DNA of 64,000 nt from Haemophilus parainfluenzae. Lineage in GTDB: Bacteria; Pseudomonadota; Gammaproteobacteria; Enterobacterales; Pasteurellaceae. The notes under the pieces are model-generated. The model had not been told where the DNA came from. It saw nothing but the letters and a program-made list of their open reading frames with translations, and ran no database searches. Shown here in pieces: positions 14,704-22,970 of the stretch (the stretch's first letter is position 1; each line of letters opens with the position of its first letter). The position numbers and the translations under genes were made by a program. The DNA lies in contig NZ_LR134481.1 in NCBI RefSeq assembly GCF_900638025.1, positions 868,001 through 932,000 of the forward strand, written 5' to 3'.

Positions 14704-14944
14704 GGTTTTCTCCTGTTGTTTTAGTTGTAAAATCTGCTAACACTTCGTTGCCTTTGAGGTAAATCATTTCCCAAGTTGGATGGAAGAATGCTTGACCACC
14801 CGAATCTAATTTCACTTTGATTTTGCCGTTACAAAATCCAATGATTTTTCCACTATCTTGACCGCACTTAATGTTCAGTCCTTTTCGTAAGAAAGGGAGA
14901 GCATAGGTTTCCATGATGTATTCTCTCTGCCAATTTGTAGTCAT
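14696..14944 (-). CDS. Hypothetical early protein with SH3-like fold
   Basis: An 82-residue protein. Residues 18-62 (LPFLRKGLNIKCGQDSGKII through GGQAFFHPTWEMIYL) look like a small beta-barrel of KOW/SH3 type common among phage early proteins. AAGGAG lies before the ATG. Function unknown. Confidence 0.6.
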   Translation of the reverse strand: MTTNWQREYIMETYALPFLRKGLNIKCGQDSGKIIGFCNGKIKVKLDSGGQAFFHPTWEMIYLKGNEVLADFTTKTTGENHG

Positions 14945-14954
14945 TGTTTGCTCC

Positions 14955-15281
14955 TTAATGTAAATAACTGCGCCAAATTACCTTGATGCCTTCGACCATC
15001 ATTTGATATTCGGCAAAATGCACGCCATCGTTGCCTTGGATATACGCAAGCGCCTGACCTGTTTTCTCTAATTTCTTCGTTAATGCGTTCGGCTCAATGC
15101 GCACGCGCGGTTTGATTTTGTCAAACTCAATGCTTAATACATGCAAGCCCATTTTGTTTAACTCAAACACGCACTTTTGGGTTTGCGATAAGTAACCTAG
15201 GGCGATTTTGTTGCATCCACCAAACACTGGATGTGGTTTAGTTTGCTCGCGCAAGGTGTTATTTTTTGTAATGCTTGTCAT
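14955..15281 (-). CDS. Hypothetical early protein after B gene
   Basis: A 108-residue basic protein. Start overlaps the B stop as TAATG with GGAG upstream. Contains GCNKIALGYLSQTQKCVF and RVRIEPNALTKKL, and a conserved-looking C-terminus EYQMMVEGIKVIWRSYLH. Similar small proteins follow B in Haemophilus Mu-like prophages. Function unknown. Confidence 0.6.
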   Translation of the reverse strand: MTSITKNNTLREQTKPHPVFGGCNKIALGYLSQTQKCVFELNKMGLHVLSIEFDKIKPRVRIEPNALTKKLEKTGQALAYIQGNDGVHFAEYQMMVEGIKVIWRSYLH

Positions 15282-16187
15282 TAGTTCGCTCCTTTCATTT
15301 GTGCTTGGGCGGTTAAAATTAGGTCTAGTGTGATGACAGTGCCTTGTCCTTTCGCTGTCATGCCGGCTAGGCGTAAATATTGCGTTAAAGCGCGTAAGCC
15401 GCCCGCCTTGCCGCCGATGTCATAAAGGACAGTCATTAAATCCTTGTCGGCTATATCAAGCCCCCAGGCTTGCGCGATGGCTTTAATATCGCCTTTTGTG
15501 CTGGCTTTAACGCCGCAGTTGTTACCAATTCGTGACCATAAACGCGCGTATTCATGCGCCTGGTTTACGCCGCCTTGTATGCGGGTATAAACTTTATCGT
15601 TACCAATTAGTGCAAAGCCTACTTCGGCTTCTTCTTGGATAATTCGGATCTCTTCTAACGCGTCATAAGGAAGGTGGTCGCTTTCATCAATGATGACCAA
15701 GCCCTGTGTGCCTTTGAGTTTTTTAGTAATTAGGCGTGATAGGCGGTCTTTACGGCGTGGCGCATCGTTAATGCTTAACTCAAGGGCTAACTCATACAAA
15801 ATACTGCTTAATGTTGCGCGCGCTGGGCTTGCGGTAATCATCCACACGTTTTGGTTAGTCTTGGCATGCTTTTGTTTTACCCACACCGCTCGCGCCGTAA
15901 ACGGTCACCATGGTTGGCAAAATCTTGGCCATATCTAACGCTGAAAAAACTTTTTTGGCGGTCGGAATTTCGATAAAGTGCGGTGCTTCCACAAACACTT
16001 TTTCTTTTTTCTCGCGGGTTGAAAGCCAGTTTTTTAATGCGACTTCTACGTTTTCAACGTTCCCGGTGTAAGTGCCTTTTAAATATGCACTCAACGCCCC
16101 GGCAGAAATCCCAGCTTGCGCGGCAATTTCGCGCTGCGTGTGGACTTGGTTGTCTAAAAGTTGTTTGATTTGTTCAATTAAAGTCAT
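15281..16187 (-). pseudogene. Transposition target-selection ATPase B, split by frameshift
   Basis: MuB is the AAA+ ATPase that captures target DNA for transposase A. The first frame (16187-15855) has the N-terminal helix-turn-helix (TQREIAAQAGISAGALSAYL) and Walker A YGASGVGKTKA, then stops after CQD. The rest continues in another frame with NVWMITASPARATL, Walker B GLVIIDESDHL and the C-terminal domain to 15281. Alignment with Mu B suggests loss of 11 bases between direct repeats GCCAAGACTA. The second frame has only a poor internal GTG. Likely inactive unless a programmed shift or sequence error is involved. Confidence 0.85.
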
Positions 16188-16198
16188 GTTTAACGCTC

Positions 16199-16215
16199 CT
16201 TAAATGCGGCTTAAA
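16199..16215. repeat. Dispersed prophage motif TTAAA-TGCGG-CTTAAA, copy 3
   Basis: CTTAAATGCGGCTTAAA covers the transposase stop codon, just upstream of the B ribosome site; compare 433-449 and 7900-7916. Confidence 0.45.
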
Positions 16216-18181
16216 GCCCTTTTTCTTCTTTCAGCATGGCTAATCCTTTACGCCAGCCTTGTTCAAAATAGTTGGTATCTTCATCGTCATCTAATACCGC
16301 TTCGTGTTTGCGCACTGCGTTACCTTCTTGTCGGAATAGCTCGATGATTTTCGGCTCCGGTGCGTCTTCTTCCTCGAATTGAGGCTGATAACGCGCTGCT
16401 TCTTGTGCGTTCATCGTAAGCTGTGCTTTTGCCGCCAATTTGTTAGCTTTTACAAATTGTTTACGGGCTTTGTCATGCTCACGGCCTGCCGCTTTATCGC
16501 CGAATGCCACCTTAGCGGTACATTCTGCCTCGGCTAAGAACACACCTTCCAAGCTGTACACCCACACTTTGTTGTGTAAATCTGCCGGGTCGAATTTCAC
16601 GACTACTTTGCGGTGAGCTGTGCCGATAAGATCCGTTGCTTGATAACGGTTGCGGCGTTCGTTGACTTTGCCGCCTACATCCAGTTCAAACGTGCCGTCT
16701 TTCTTCAAGGTTGTAGCTTCGCTCATTAGCATTAAGAAACGCATTTGCTCCATGCTTGCCTTGCGGATATGTGCTTTAGCGTAATCACGCTCAAAAACTT
16801 GCGAAAAGCTATACACACCTTGGCAAATTTCGGTTTCCCGTTCTTCGCGCTCATTGAATGTGCGGATGCCATCTTCTAACGCTAAAATAAAGGTCTCATA
16901 GTCCACGCCATCTTTGCCGCCGTTATAGTTGTCCGGTTGGTTGTTGACGTTTTCCCCTGCAAAGAAACCGGCTAATTTAGGGTGTTTATCAATTAATTCA
17001 CCTAAACCGCCTACACCGAATGCACGCTCAACAGGTTTTGCTTGCCCGTGGCCTTTGCCGAATTGCACTGAAGTCCAAAACAGCTCAATGCCTAAAAGTG
17101 GAATAATCCCTGTCACATCGTCTTCTTTAACCTTGAAGCGGTAGCGGTTTTTTACGCCCCCAGTCATCCATTTGTTTGCCGCGGCTCGGGTGTTATCAAT
17201 GGTGCATTTTTTCGGAATGCCGTATTTCCAAATCAAATCCATTAAACTCAATCGGATGGCATCACTGTTTTCGCTCAAATCGGTGCGATAGGCTAAGATT
17301 TTGCGGGTGCGAATGTCTTGCCAGAACCATGTTTTAGGGCGCACAATGTCACCGTTATGCCAACGCACAAAGACGTTATGTTGATAACCGTCGCCGTTGA
17401 TCCATTCCATGGCTTCAAGCCCTTCAACAGAACGTTGCATAGATGGATAAAATTGGCTTAGGGCGTATTCGCCATCGCGCAAAAACACTTGATGTGTTTT
17501 AGGAATTTCACGTTCAATTTTGCGTTTTACGCCGCTTGCCGATGGAATCGACCATCCGTTTTCACGGGCGGCACGTTTTAAGCGTTCGTAGCAACTACCG
17601 AATTGTGGGCGTTCGTTGCGGAAATAGTCTGCTTTGAAGGCTTCCCACGCTTCAGGTGTGAACTCTGCTTCTTTGCCGGCTTTTTTGTTGTTATGTTTAT
17701 CCAACAACAACAACGGCAACCAATCAGAGCGTTCAAACGACCGCACTTTGTAATACCAACGTTTGAGTGAGCCTTTCGCCACCTCAAATTCAAGCGCAAC
17801 CATGTCTAACGCCATCATCAATGCCACGTTGTGGCGCACGAGGTCATCTAACTTGTGCAATGGAATAAGTTTTGCTTTCGCATCTTCCTTTTGTTTTTCG
17901 GTCGCTTTATCAAAGGGTTTCCAGATCACTTCAGGAAGGTAATTCAATTCTTTGGTAGTTTCTGAAACATCAGAAATTTCCACCGCACGTTGTTTTAATA
18001 AAAGCTCTGCTTGGGTTTCTTGTGGGAGAGAGGTGAAGGCGTATTCGTAGCCTACACCACGGATACCTTGCACTTGACGCTTCTCCCAATTTTCCACTCT
18101 TGCCCTTTTGTTAATTCCCTGAGGGGAACTAGGCATAGTTTCTAAATCAGTGAGTTGTTGAGCAGAAAACCACATTTCCAT
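16211..18181 (-). CDS. Transposase A (MuA family, DDE)
   Basis: Start taken at ATG 18181 (MEMWFSAQQL) next to AGGAGG; a second ATG at 18175 is possible. The 656-residue enzyme catalyses strand transfer of phage DNA. Domains: N-terminal MuR-type DNA-binding domain (about 1-65) also present in the repressor; end-binding region (about 70-240); DDE core with D264 (INGDGYQHNV), D329 (CTIDNTR) and E385 (AKPVERAF), spacing as in Mu A; C-terminal part contacting B. Catalytic motifs are intact. Ner stop is 8 bases upstream. Confidence 0.95.
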   Translation of the reverse strand: MEMWFSAQQLTDLETMPSSPQGINKRARVENWEKRQVQGIRGVGYEYAFTSLPQETQAELLLKQRAVEISDVSETTKELNYLPEVIWKPFDKATEKQKEDAKAKLIPLHKLDDLVRHNVALMMALDMVALEFEVAKGSLKRWYYKVRSFERSDWLPLLLLDKHNNKKAGKEAEFTPEAWEAFKADYFRNERPQFGSCYERLKRAARENGWSIPSASGVKRKIEREIPKTHQVFLRDGEYALSQFYPSMQRSVEGLEAMEWINGDGYQHNVFVRWHNGDIVRPKTWFWQDIRTRKILAYRTDLSENSDAIRLSLMDLIWKYGIPKKCTIDNTRAAANKWMTGGVKNRYRFKVKEDDVTGIIPLLGIELFWTSVQFGKGHGQAKPVERAFGVGGLGELIDKHPKLAGFFAGENVNNQPDNYNGGKDGVDYETFILALEDGIRTFNEREERETEICQGVYSFSQVFERDYAKAHIRKASMEQMRFLMLMSEATTLKKDGTFELDVGGKVNERRNRYQATDLIGTAHRKVVVKFDPADLHNKVWVYSLEGVFLAEAECTAKVAFGDKAAGREHDKARKQFVKANKLAAKAQLTMNAQEAARYQPQFEEEDAPEPKIIELFRQEGNAVRKHEAVLDDDEDTNYFEQGWRKGLAMLKEEKGL

Positions 18182-18189
18182 ATATCCTC

Positions 18190-18402
18190 CTACTCGTAGC
18201 GAGTCGGCCATATTTCTTCTGGTTTCATTCCAACAAAATCAGCAATAATTTTTTCGCCTTTTGGGTATTTGCGATCTAATACATTGCCTAAAGTTCTAGG
18301 GTGCAAACCTGCTTCTATAGATAGTTGAGATAGGGTTTTTCCTTTCTCTTTTATCATTGCAACGATGAAGGCTCGGTGCATATCCTTTTTACTCTTTTTC
18401 AT
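18190..18402 (-). CDS. ner: Ner-like early negative regulator
   Basis: A 70-residue Ner/Nlp-family protein: basic N-terminus, helix-turn-helix KTLSQLSIEAGLHPRTLGNVL (about 22-42), and KYPKGEKIIADFVGMKPEEIWPTRY typical of the family. Ner dampens early and repressor promoters in Mu. First gene of the early operon, about 50 bases after the promoter start; ribosome site AAGGATAG. Confidence 0.9.
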   Translation of the reverse strand: MKKSKKDMHRAFIVAMIKEKGKTLSQLSIEAGLHPRTLGNVLDRKYPKGEKIIADFVGMKPEEIWPTRYE

Positions 18403-18447
18403 AATGTGCTATCCTTATTCGCTAGATTAAGTCTTAGGTGTTATTCT

Positions 18448-18505
18448 TTAGAAACTATGGAAACTATACGCCTAAGTTTTCAGAAACTCAAGTGGTTTCT
18501 GAAAA
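18448..18505 (-). promoter_or_regulatory. Early promoter Pe with overlapping repressor operators
   Basis: Minus-strand TTGAGT (18491-18486), 17-base spacer, TATAGT (18468-18463). The -35 box lies in the loop of a large dyad, TTTTCAGAAAC-TCAAGTG-GTTTCTGAAAA (18477-18505), and the -10 box overlaps two direct GAAACTAT repeats (18451-18458, 18460-18467). The layout fits repressor control. Confidence 0.7.
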
Positions 18506-18574
18506 ATAATGTGATTATTTTGCAAGTTCTTTTAAAGTTCTTTAATAATCAATTAATTAGATATGTTTAATGTT

Positions 18575-18593
18575 TAGAAACTAAGGTTTCTGA
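18575..18593. promoter_or_regulatory. Third operator, before the repressor gene
   Basis: AGAAAC-TAAG-GTTTCT (18576-18591) shares the half site of the large dyad at 18477-18505 and ends a few bases before the repressor ribosome site AAAGGTGG. Probable autoregulation. Confidence 0.6.
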
Positions 18594-18604
18594 AAGGTGG
18601 CTTT

Positions 18605-19303
18605 ATGGGAAACTCTAAAGAATGGTTTTCAGCAAATGAATTAAAAGACTTGGAAGGATTACCAAATTCCCCTCAAGGGATAAACAAGAGAGCAAGAACT
18701 CAAAACTGGAAAAAGAGAGAGAAGGACGGAGTACAGGGCGGTGCGCTTGAATATCATGTGTCATCGCTTCCACCAGCGGTACAAAGGGAGTTGGGCTTTT
18801 ACCCCACTGAAACGCGAACGCTTGTCCCGGATATTGCTGAAACAGTAGGACGTTATGTGAAAGAGGCGATAAATAAGCCCACCGAGCTTGTTAGTGTGCC
18901 TTTTTATAAGACATTTGCCTCAGCGGGCTTTGGTGCGTTTAATGATGACGTGTATGAACCTGATGATTTTGTGGGGCTAAGCGCGCGCTGGTTGCAGCAA
19001 CGCGGCCTTCAAAAGAATAAGCTGGCATTTATTCTAACCTCTGGTGATAGCATGACCCCAACTATCCACCACGGTGATATGTTATTAATCAACCGTGCCG
19101 TAACCACGCCGCGTGATGGGCAGATATATGTTATCCGTTCTGGCGATCAGCTTTGGGTTAAGCGCGTCCAGGGTATTCCTGGCGGCATTCGCTTGATTAG
19201 CGATAACAAAGAAATCTACGCCCCGATAGAGCTGAAGTTTGAAGATAATTTAAACTTTGAAGTGTTGGGCCAGGTTGTTTTCATCGGCCACGACTTAATT
19301 TAA
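18605..19303 (+). CDS. Prophage repressor, LexA-like S24 family with MuA-type DNA-binding domain
   Basis: A 232-residue repressor on the opposite strand. Residues 1-65 form a MuR winged-helix domain strikingly like the start of transposase A (both have SPQGINKRAR and a WF-S-A front). The C-terminal half is a self-cleaving S24 peptidase: Ala107-Gly108 cleavage site (FASAGFGAF), Ser149 (SGDSM) and Lys186 (LWVKRV). So lysogeny is probably released by RecA/DNA damage, unlike the ClpXP-controlled repressor of Mu itself. Operators lie just upstream. Confidence 0.9.
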   Translation: MGNSKEWFSANELKDLEGLPNSPQGINKRARTQNWKKREKDGVQGGALEYHVSSLPPAVQRELGFYPTETRTLVPDIAETVGRYVKEAINKPTELVSVPFYKTFASAGFGAFNDDVYEPDDFVGLSARWLQQRGLQKNKLAFILTSGDSMTPTIHHGDMLLINRAVTTPRDGQIYVIRSGDQLWVKRVQGIPGGIRLISDNKEIYAPIELKFEDNLNFEVLGQVVFIGHDLI

Positions 19304-19335
19304 AGATTTAAACCTAAATTTAAAGCCATTTAAAC

Positions 19336-19523
19336 CGCGTTTAATGTTTCCCATTTTTAGCGGTTAAACTGCCAATATTTAGAAAAATTTTCTCATTTCA
19401 TTATTTCTGTTTTTAACTAATAAAAAAGGGGCTGGCACGCCGCCAAGCCCCGTTTTATCTATATTCATCCCGCTTATTCCCGAAAATTCCCGCCCAATCC
19501 CTATTTGTTTTTATGTTTCTCAT
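19336..19523. promoter_or_regulatory. Likely transposase-binding repeats at phage left end
   Basis: On the minus strand GAGAAACATAAAAAC (19523-19509) and GGGAAACATTAAACG (19353-19339) share the core GAAACATWAAA, the sort of repeat expected at L1 and an inner L site for transposase A. Confidence 0.4.
19428..19456 (+). terminator. Terminator after repressor gene
   Basis: GGGGCTGGC-loop-GCC(A)AGCCCC followed by GTTTT; located between the repressor stop and the phage end. Confidence 0.7.
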
Positions 19524-19540
19524 ATTTAATGGTTGGATAC

Positions 19541-19546
19541 AGCACC
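19541..19546. other. Predicted prophage left terminus and target duplication
   Basis: Minus-strand phage DNA is predicted to start TGTATCC at 19541; the adjacent host bases 19542-19546 (GCACC) should be the 5-base target duplication and recur at the unseen right end. Confidence 0.45.
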
Positions 19547-19575
19547 TTAAAAGTGCGGTCTTTTTTTCGCTCATT

Positions 19576-20790
19576 TTAACCGACAACAAAAGGTAAATAA
19601 CCCGCTCGGATGGCAAAAGGAATTGAAGTAATAATCACCCCAAGCACCAATACAAATACTAACAATGCTTTACCGCCCCATACTCTGTATGGCAAGTTTG
19701 GATGAATTGAGCGTGCTTTCCAAACTAATGTTACCGGTAAAAGCACTGCGTAGAACGCGAACATTTGACCAGCATAACCCAGCGCGAGAATAAAACCTTC
19801 CGGATAGAAAAGGGAAAAAAGCACTGGGGGAATAAAGGTCATTAAACCTAATGAAATACGCCCTGCATGAATATCAAAAGATTGTTTGAGTAAGTCTTCG
19901 ATACATTCTAATAAACCTAATGCCACCCCTAAGAATGAAGTGACCAATGCTAAAGTGGAGAAGATTTTTACCGCATTCGCAATAATTGGGCTTTGGGTTA
20001 TTTCTAAGGTTGCTTTCACCAAGCCATTTAACGTGGCGTCTTCACGTAAAATTTGTAAAAACTCATTTTGGCTGAGTAAGCCGTGCGTCGAAAGCTGCCA
20101 TAAAAAGTAAGCAAATAATGTGATGCCAGAACCCACTAAAATCGCAATGCGTAATGATTTTACGTTGCCGTCTAAGTATTTATTTAAACTTGGAATGGAA
20201 CCGTGGAAACCAAATGCCGTGAAAAATACAGGGCTTGCAGAAATAATTAAAGCGTTATCAATTGGCATCGCCATTAAGTTATCAAATTTGATGTTAGGTA
20301 GCATTAACGCAAGCACTAAAATAAAAGCAATAATCATCACAAAGAATAATACGCGATTGATTTTATCCACGCTGTGGGTGCCGATGACAATAAAACTACC
20401 GAAGAAAATGGTGAATACAAGCACCGCGATTTTGTTCATGATGTCTTTATCGCCCATGGCTGGGAGTAAATCCATTAATAAGGAACCGCCACCACTCACA
20501 TAAGCAGCAATCAAGGCATATAAAAAGACAATTAAAACCGCAGTGGAAATAATTCGCCCTGCTTGACCAAAATATTGTGCAGCAAGTGTGCCGATCCCTG
20601 CATCGCTGTCAGCAGTTTGATACAGTTCCACGAATAAAAGTGCGGTGAAAGTAAGCACCGCCCACAATCCAAGCAATAAGAAAACAGTCGCCGTTAAGCC
20701 AATCCCCGCAGAGGTGAGAGGCATTGCCAACATCCCCGCCCCAATCATGGTTCCTGCAACAAGTAAGGTACTTCCCACGGTCTTGTTCAT
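19576..20790 (-). CDS. tyrP: Tyrosine-specific transport protein (HAAAP family)
   Basis: A 404-residue inner-membrane permease with about 11 membrane segments. The front, VGSTLLVAGTMIGAGMLAMPLTSAGIG (residues 5-31), is the hallmark of the hydroxy/aromatic amino acid permeases; similarity is closest to TyrP. It moves tyrosine with protons. It is the first host gene beside the prophage, with its stop about 35 bases from the predicted phage end, so the gene is intact but its 3' flank was the insertion target. TnaB or Mtr-type specificity cannot be excluded. Confidence 0.85.
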   Translation of the reverse strand: MNKTVGSTLLVAGTMIGAGMLAMPLTSAGIGLTATVFLLLGLWAVLTFTALLFVELYQTADSDAGIGTLAAQYFGQAGRIISTAVLIVFLYALIAAYVSGGGSLLMDLLPAMGDKDIMNKIAVLVFTIFFGSFIVIGTHSVDKINRVLFFVMIIAFILVLALMLPNIKFDNLMAMPIDNALIISASPVFFTAFGFHGSIPSLNKYLDGNVKSLRIAILVGSGITLFAYFLWQLSTHGLLSQNEFLQILREDATLNGLVKATLEITQSPIIANAVKIFSTLALVTSFLGVALGLLECIEDLLKQSFDIHAGRISLGLMTFIPPVLFSLFYPEGFILALGYAGQMFAFYAVLLPVTLVWKARSIHPNLPYRVWGGKALLVFVLVLGVIITSIPFAIRAGYLPFVVG

Positions 20791-20966
20791 TTTATCTCCC
20801 TTAGGTTGTAATAATAAATTTACGATGATTGTATTTTAATCTTTACAGTGTGTAAAGTAGGAGAAACAAAATTCTTCTACAAAATGTACGGTAGAAATGA
20901 CTGCACTTTCCCGATAAAATAGCCGGCAAATCAATTAAGACAAGAGACAATAGTAGGAGAGCGCTT

Positions 20967-21830
20967 ATGATTTATAGTATGACAGCCTTTGCACGCCTTG
21001 AAATTAAGAAAGATTGGGGCGATGCAGTTTGGGAAATTCGTTCGGTTAACCAACGTTATTTGGAAAACTTTTTTCGCTTGCCAGAGCAATTCCGTGGCTT
21101 GGAAAATGCTTTGCGTGAGAAACTTCGTCAAAATCTCACTCGCGGTAAAATTGAATGTTCATTGCGTATTGATAGCAAAAAACAAGCGGCGGCTGAGCTC
21201 AATTTAAATAAAGAATTAGCGAATCAAGTTATCCAATCTTTACAATGGATTAAGTCGCAAGCTGGCGAGGGCGAAATCAATTTAACGGATGTGTTGCGTT
21301 ATCCCGGCGTGGTAGAAGCGGCTGAGCAAGATTTAGATGCGATCAGTCAAGATTTGTTGACAGCTTTTGATGAATTGTTGGTGGAATTTATTGCAATGCG
21401 TGGACGTGAAGGCGAAAAATTGCAAGCCATTATTCAACAACGTCTTGATGGCATTACGGTAGAAGCTGAAAAAGTGCGGTCACAAATGCCGGCGGTTTTA
21501 CAATGGCAGCGTGATCGTTTATTGCAACGTTTTGAAGAAGCGAAGATTCAACTCGATCCACAACGTGTCGAACAAGAAATGATTTTATTGGCGCAACGTG
21601 TGGATGTGGCGGAAGAATTAGATCGTCTGCAAATGCACGTGAAAGAAACCAATAATATCTTGAAAAAAGGTGGGGCAGTGGGCCGTAAACTGGATTTTAT
21701 GATGCAAGAACTTAATCGTGAATCGAACACGTTGGCATCTAAATCCATTAATGCCGATATCACCGCTTCCGCTGTGGAATTAAAAGTATTAATCGAACAA
21801 ATGCGTGAGCAAATTCAAAACCTTGAATAG
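20967..21830 (+). CDS. yicC: YicC-family endoribonuclease
   Basis: A 287-residue protein: MIYSMTAFARLEIKKDWGDAVWEIRSVNQRYL at the front is the YicC_N signature and LEELDRLQMHVKETNNIL-like DUF1732 C-terminal region ends in FMMQELNRESNTLASKS. YicC enzymes are ring-shaped endoribonucleases that act on small RNAs. GTAGGAG ribosome site. Eight bases separate it from ygfZ, suggesting co-transcription. Confidence 0.92.
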   Translation: MIYSMTAFARLEIKKDWGDAVWEIRSVNQRYLENFFRLPEQFRGLENALREKLRQNLTRGKIECSLRIDSKKQAAAELNLNKELANQVIQSLQWIKSQAGEGEINLTDVLRYPGVVEAAEQDLDAISQDLLTAFDELLVEFIAMRGREGEKLQAIIQQRLDGITVEAEKVRSQMPAVLQWQRDRLLQRFEEAKIQLDPQRVEQEMILLAQRVDVAEELDRLQMHVKETNNILKKGGAVGRKLDFMMQELNRESNTLASKSINADITASAVELKVLIEQMREQIQNLE

Positions 21831-21838
21831 GAAAAATC

Positions 21839-22678
21839 ATGGCAACATTTATTTCATTAAACCACTATGATTTGGTGGAAGTGGCGGGCGTGGATGCGGA
21901 GAAATATCTGCAAGGCCAATTAACTTGTGATGTGGTGTATTTAGCAGTTGGTACTTCAACGCTTACAGCACATTGCGATCCTAAAGGCAAAATGCACTCG
22001 TTGTTCCGCTTAATTAAGCTTTCAGCAGAGCAGTTTTTGATTTTAATGCCGAAAGCTTTATTAGCTCCACTCGATCAGTTAAAAAAATACGCGGTGTTTT
22101 CAAAAGTCACTTTCCAAGTATTGGATTGGCAAATTGTCGGCTTGATTGGTGAAAAGTGCGGTCGAATTCATGCGCAGATTGAATTAGATATTGATGAAAA
22201 TCGTGCAATTTTGCTCAATCCTACAACGTTAGCTGTCACCTTTAATGGCGATGAAAAACAATGGCTTTGTGCGGATATTCAAGCGGGCTTACCAAGCTTG
22301 AGCGCGGAAACGCAAAATGAATTTATCCCGCAGGCATTAAATCTACAAGAGATTGAACAAGCAATTTCTTTTACTAAAGGGTGCTATATCGGGCAAGAAA
22401 CTGTCGCACGAGCCAAATATCGTGGCGCCAATAAACGTGCGATGTATGTGCTTTCGGGGGAAACCACGGTTACACCGAAAATCGGCAGCGAAATAGAAAT
22501 GCAGTTAGAAACAACTTGGCGTAAAACGGGCACGATCGTAAGTGCGGTTAATTTTGACGGCGTTTTATGGTTACAAGTGGTGATGAATAACGATTTAGAA
22601 GAAGGGATGCATTTCCGTTTACCTGAAGATGGAACTGTTCTAAAAATTGAATCTCTTCCTTATTCCATAAATAGCTAA
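21839..22678 (+). CDS. ygfZ: Folate-binding YgfZ, iron-sulfur cluster repair protein
   Basis: A 279-residue GcvT-like protein. The YgfZ signature KGCYIGQETVARAKYRG is at about residues 179-195, including the conserved Cys. It uses tetrahydrofolate to help maintain certain iron-sulfur enzymes such as MiaB. A shorter form than the E. coli protein (326 residues). Followed by a hairpin terminator. Confidence 0.92.
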   Translation: MATFISLNHYDLVEVAGVDAEKYLQGQLTCDVVYLAVGTSTLTAHCDPKGKMHSLFRLIKLSAEQFLILMPKALLAPLDQLKKYAVFSKVTFQVLDWQIVGLIGEKCGRIHAQIELDIDENRAILLNPTTLAVTFNGDEKQWLCADIQAGLPSLSAETQNEFIPQALNLQEIEQAISFTKGCYIGQETVARAKYRGANKRAMYVLSGETTVTPKIGSEIEMQLETTWRKTGTIVSAVNFDGVLWLQVVMNNDLEEGMHFRLPEDGTVLKIESLPYSINS

Positions 22679-22709
22679 AAATAGTTCCTTTTAATCTGTT
22701 TTACACTTA

Positions 22710-22745
22710 AAAATCCTTGGTAAAGTTAACCTTTGCAAGGATTTT
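22710..22745 (+). terminator. Terminator of yicC-ygfZ
   Basis: AAAATCCTTG (22710-22719) pairs with CAAGGATTTT (22736-22745), followed by TT. Confidence 0.75.
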
Positions 22746-22862
22746 TTCGTTATATGATTTTATCATGAAAATTTATTTTCTATCACAATTCCTGTATTTT
22801 TATCAGATTTTTTGAATGGTTAAAAAATTGTTATAATAAAAGGTGAAAATGTTAAAAAATTA

Positions 22863-22911
22863 TGAGATCTTTGTCACATTTTTAACAAATTCCACTAAAT
22901 AGTGGTATAGG
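22863..22911 (+). promoter_or_regulatory. lctP promoter with CRP-like site
   Basis: TGAGA-N6-TCACA (22863-22878) matches one CRP half site fully. Next come TTAACA (22882-22887), an 18-base spacer and TATAGG (22906-22911), giving a start about 50 bases before the ATG. CRP control of lactate uptake is inferred. Confidence 0.45.
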
Positions 22912-22970
22912 CTTTTTCCTCAAAAACCCATAGAATACGCGCAATTTTTAGTTATATAAGAGGATTAAGT

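Larger units (their letters stand above)
1..19541. mobile_element. Mu-like transposable prophage (left part; right end outside window)
   Basis: Gene content and order match Mu-family phages read on the minus strand: repressor, ner, A (DDE transposase), B, gam, gp16-like, Mor, lysis genes, terminase, portal, F, G, protease/scaffold, capsid. The left end is placed at 19541, where the minus strand begins TGTATCC just beyond the repressor, like the TGTAT start of Mu. Tail and right-end genes would lie at lower coordinates outside the window. At least seven AAGTGCGGT uptake signals lie inside it, so it has probably lived in Haemophilus for long. The B gene is frame-broken, so the element may no longer transpose efficiently. 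Confidence 0.93.
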
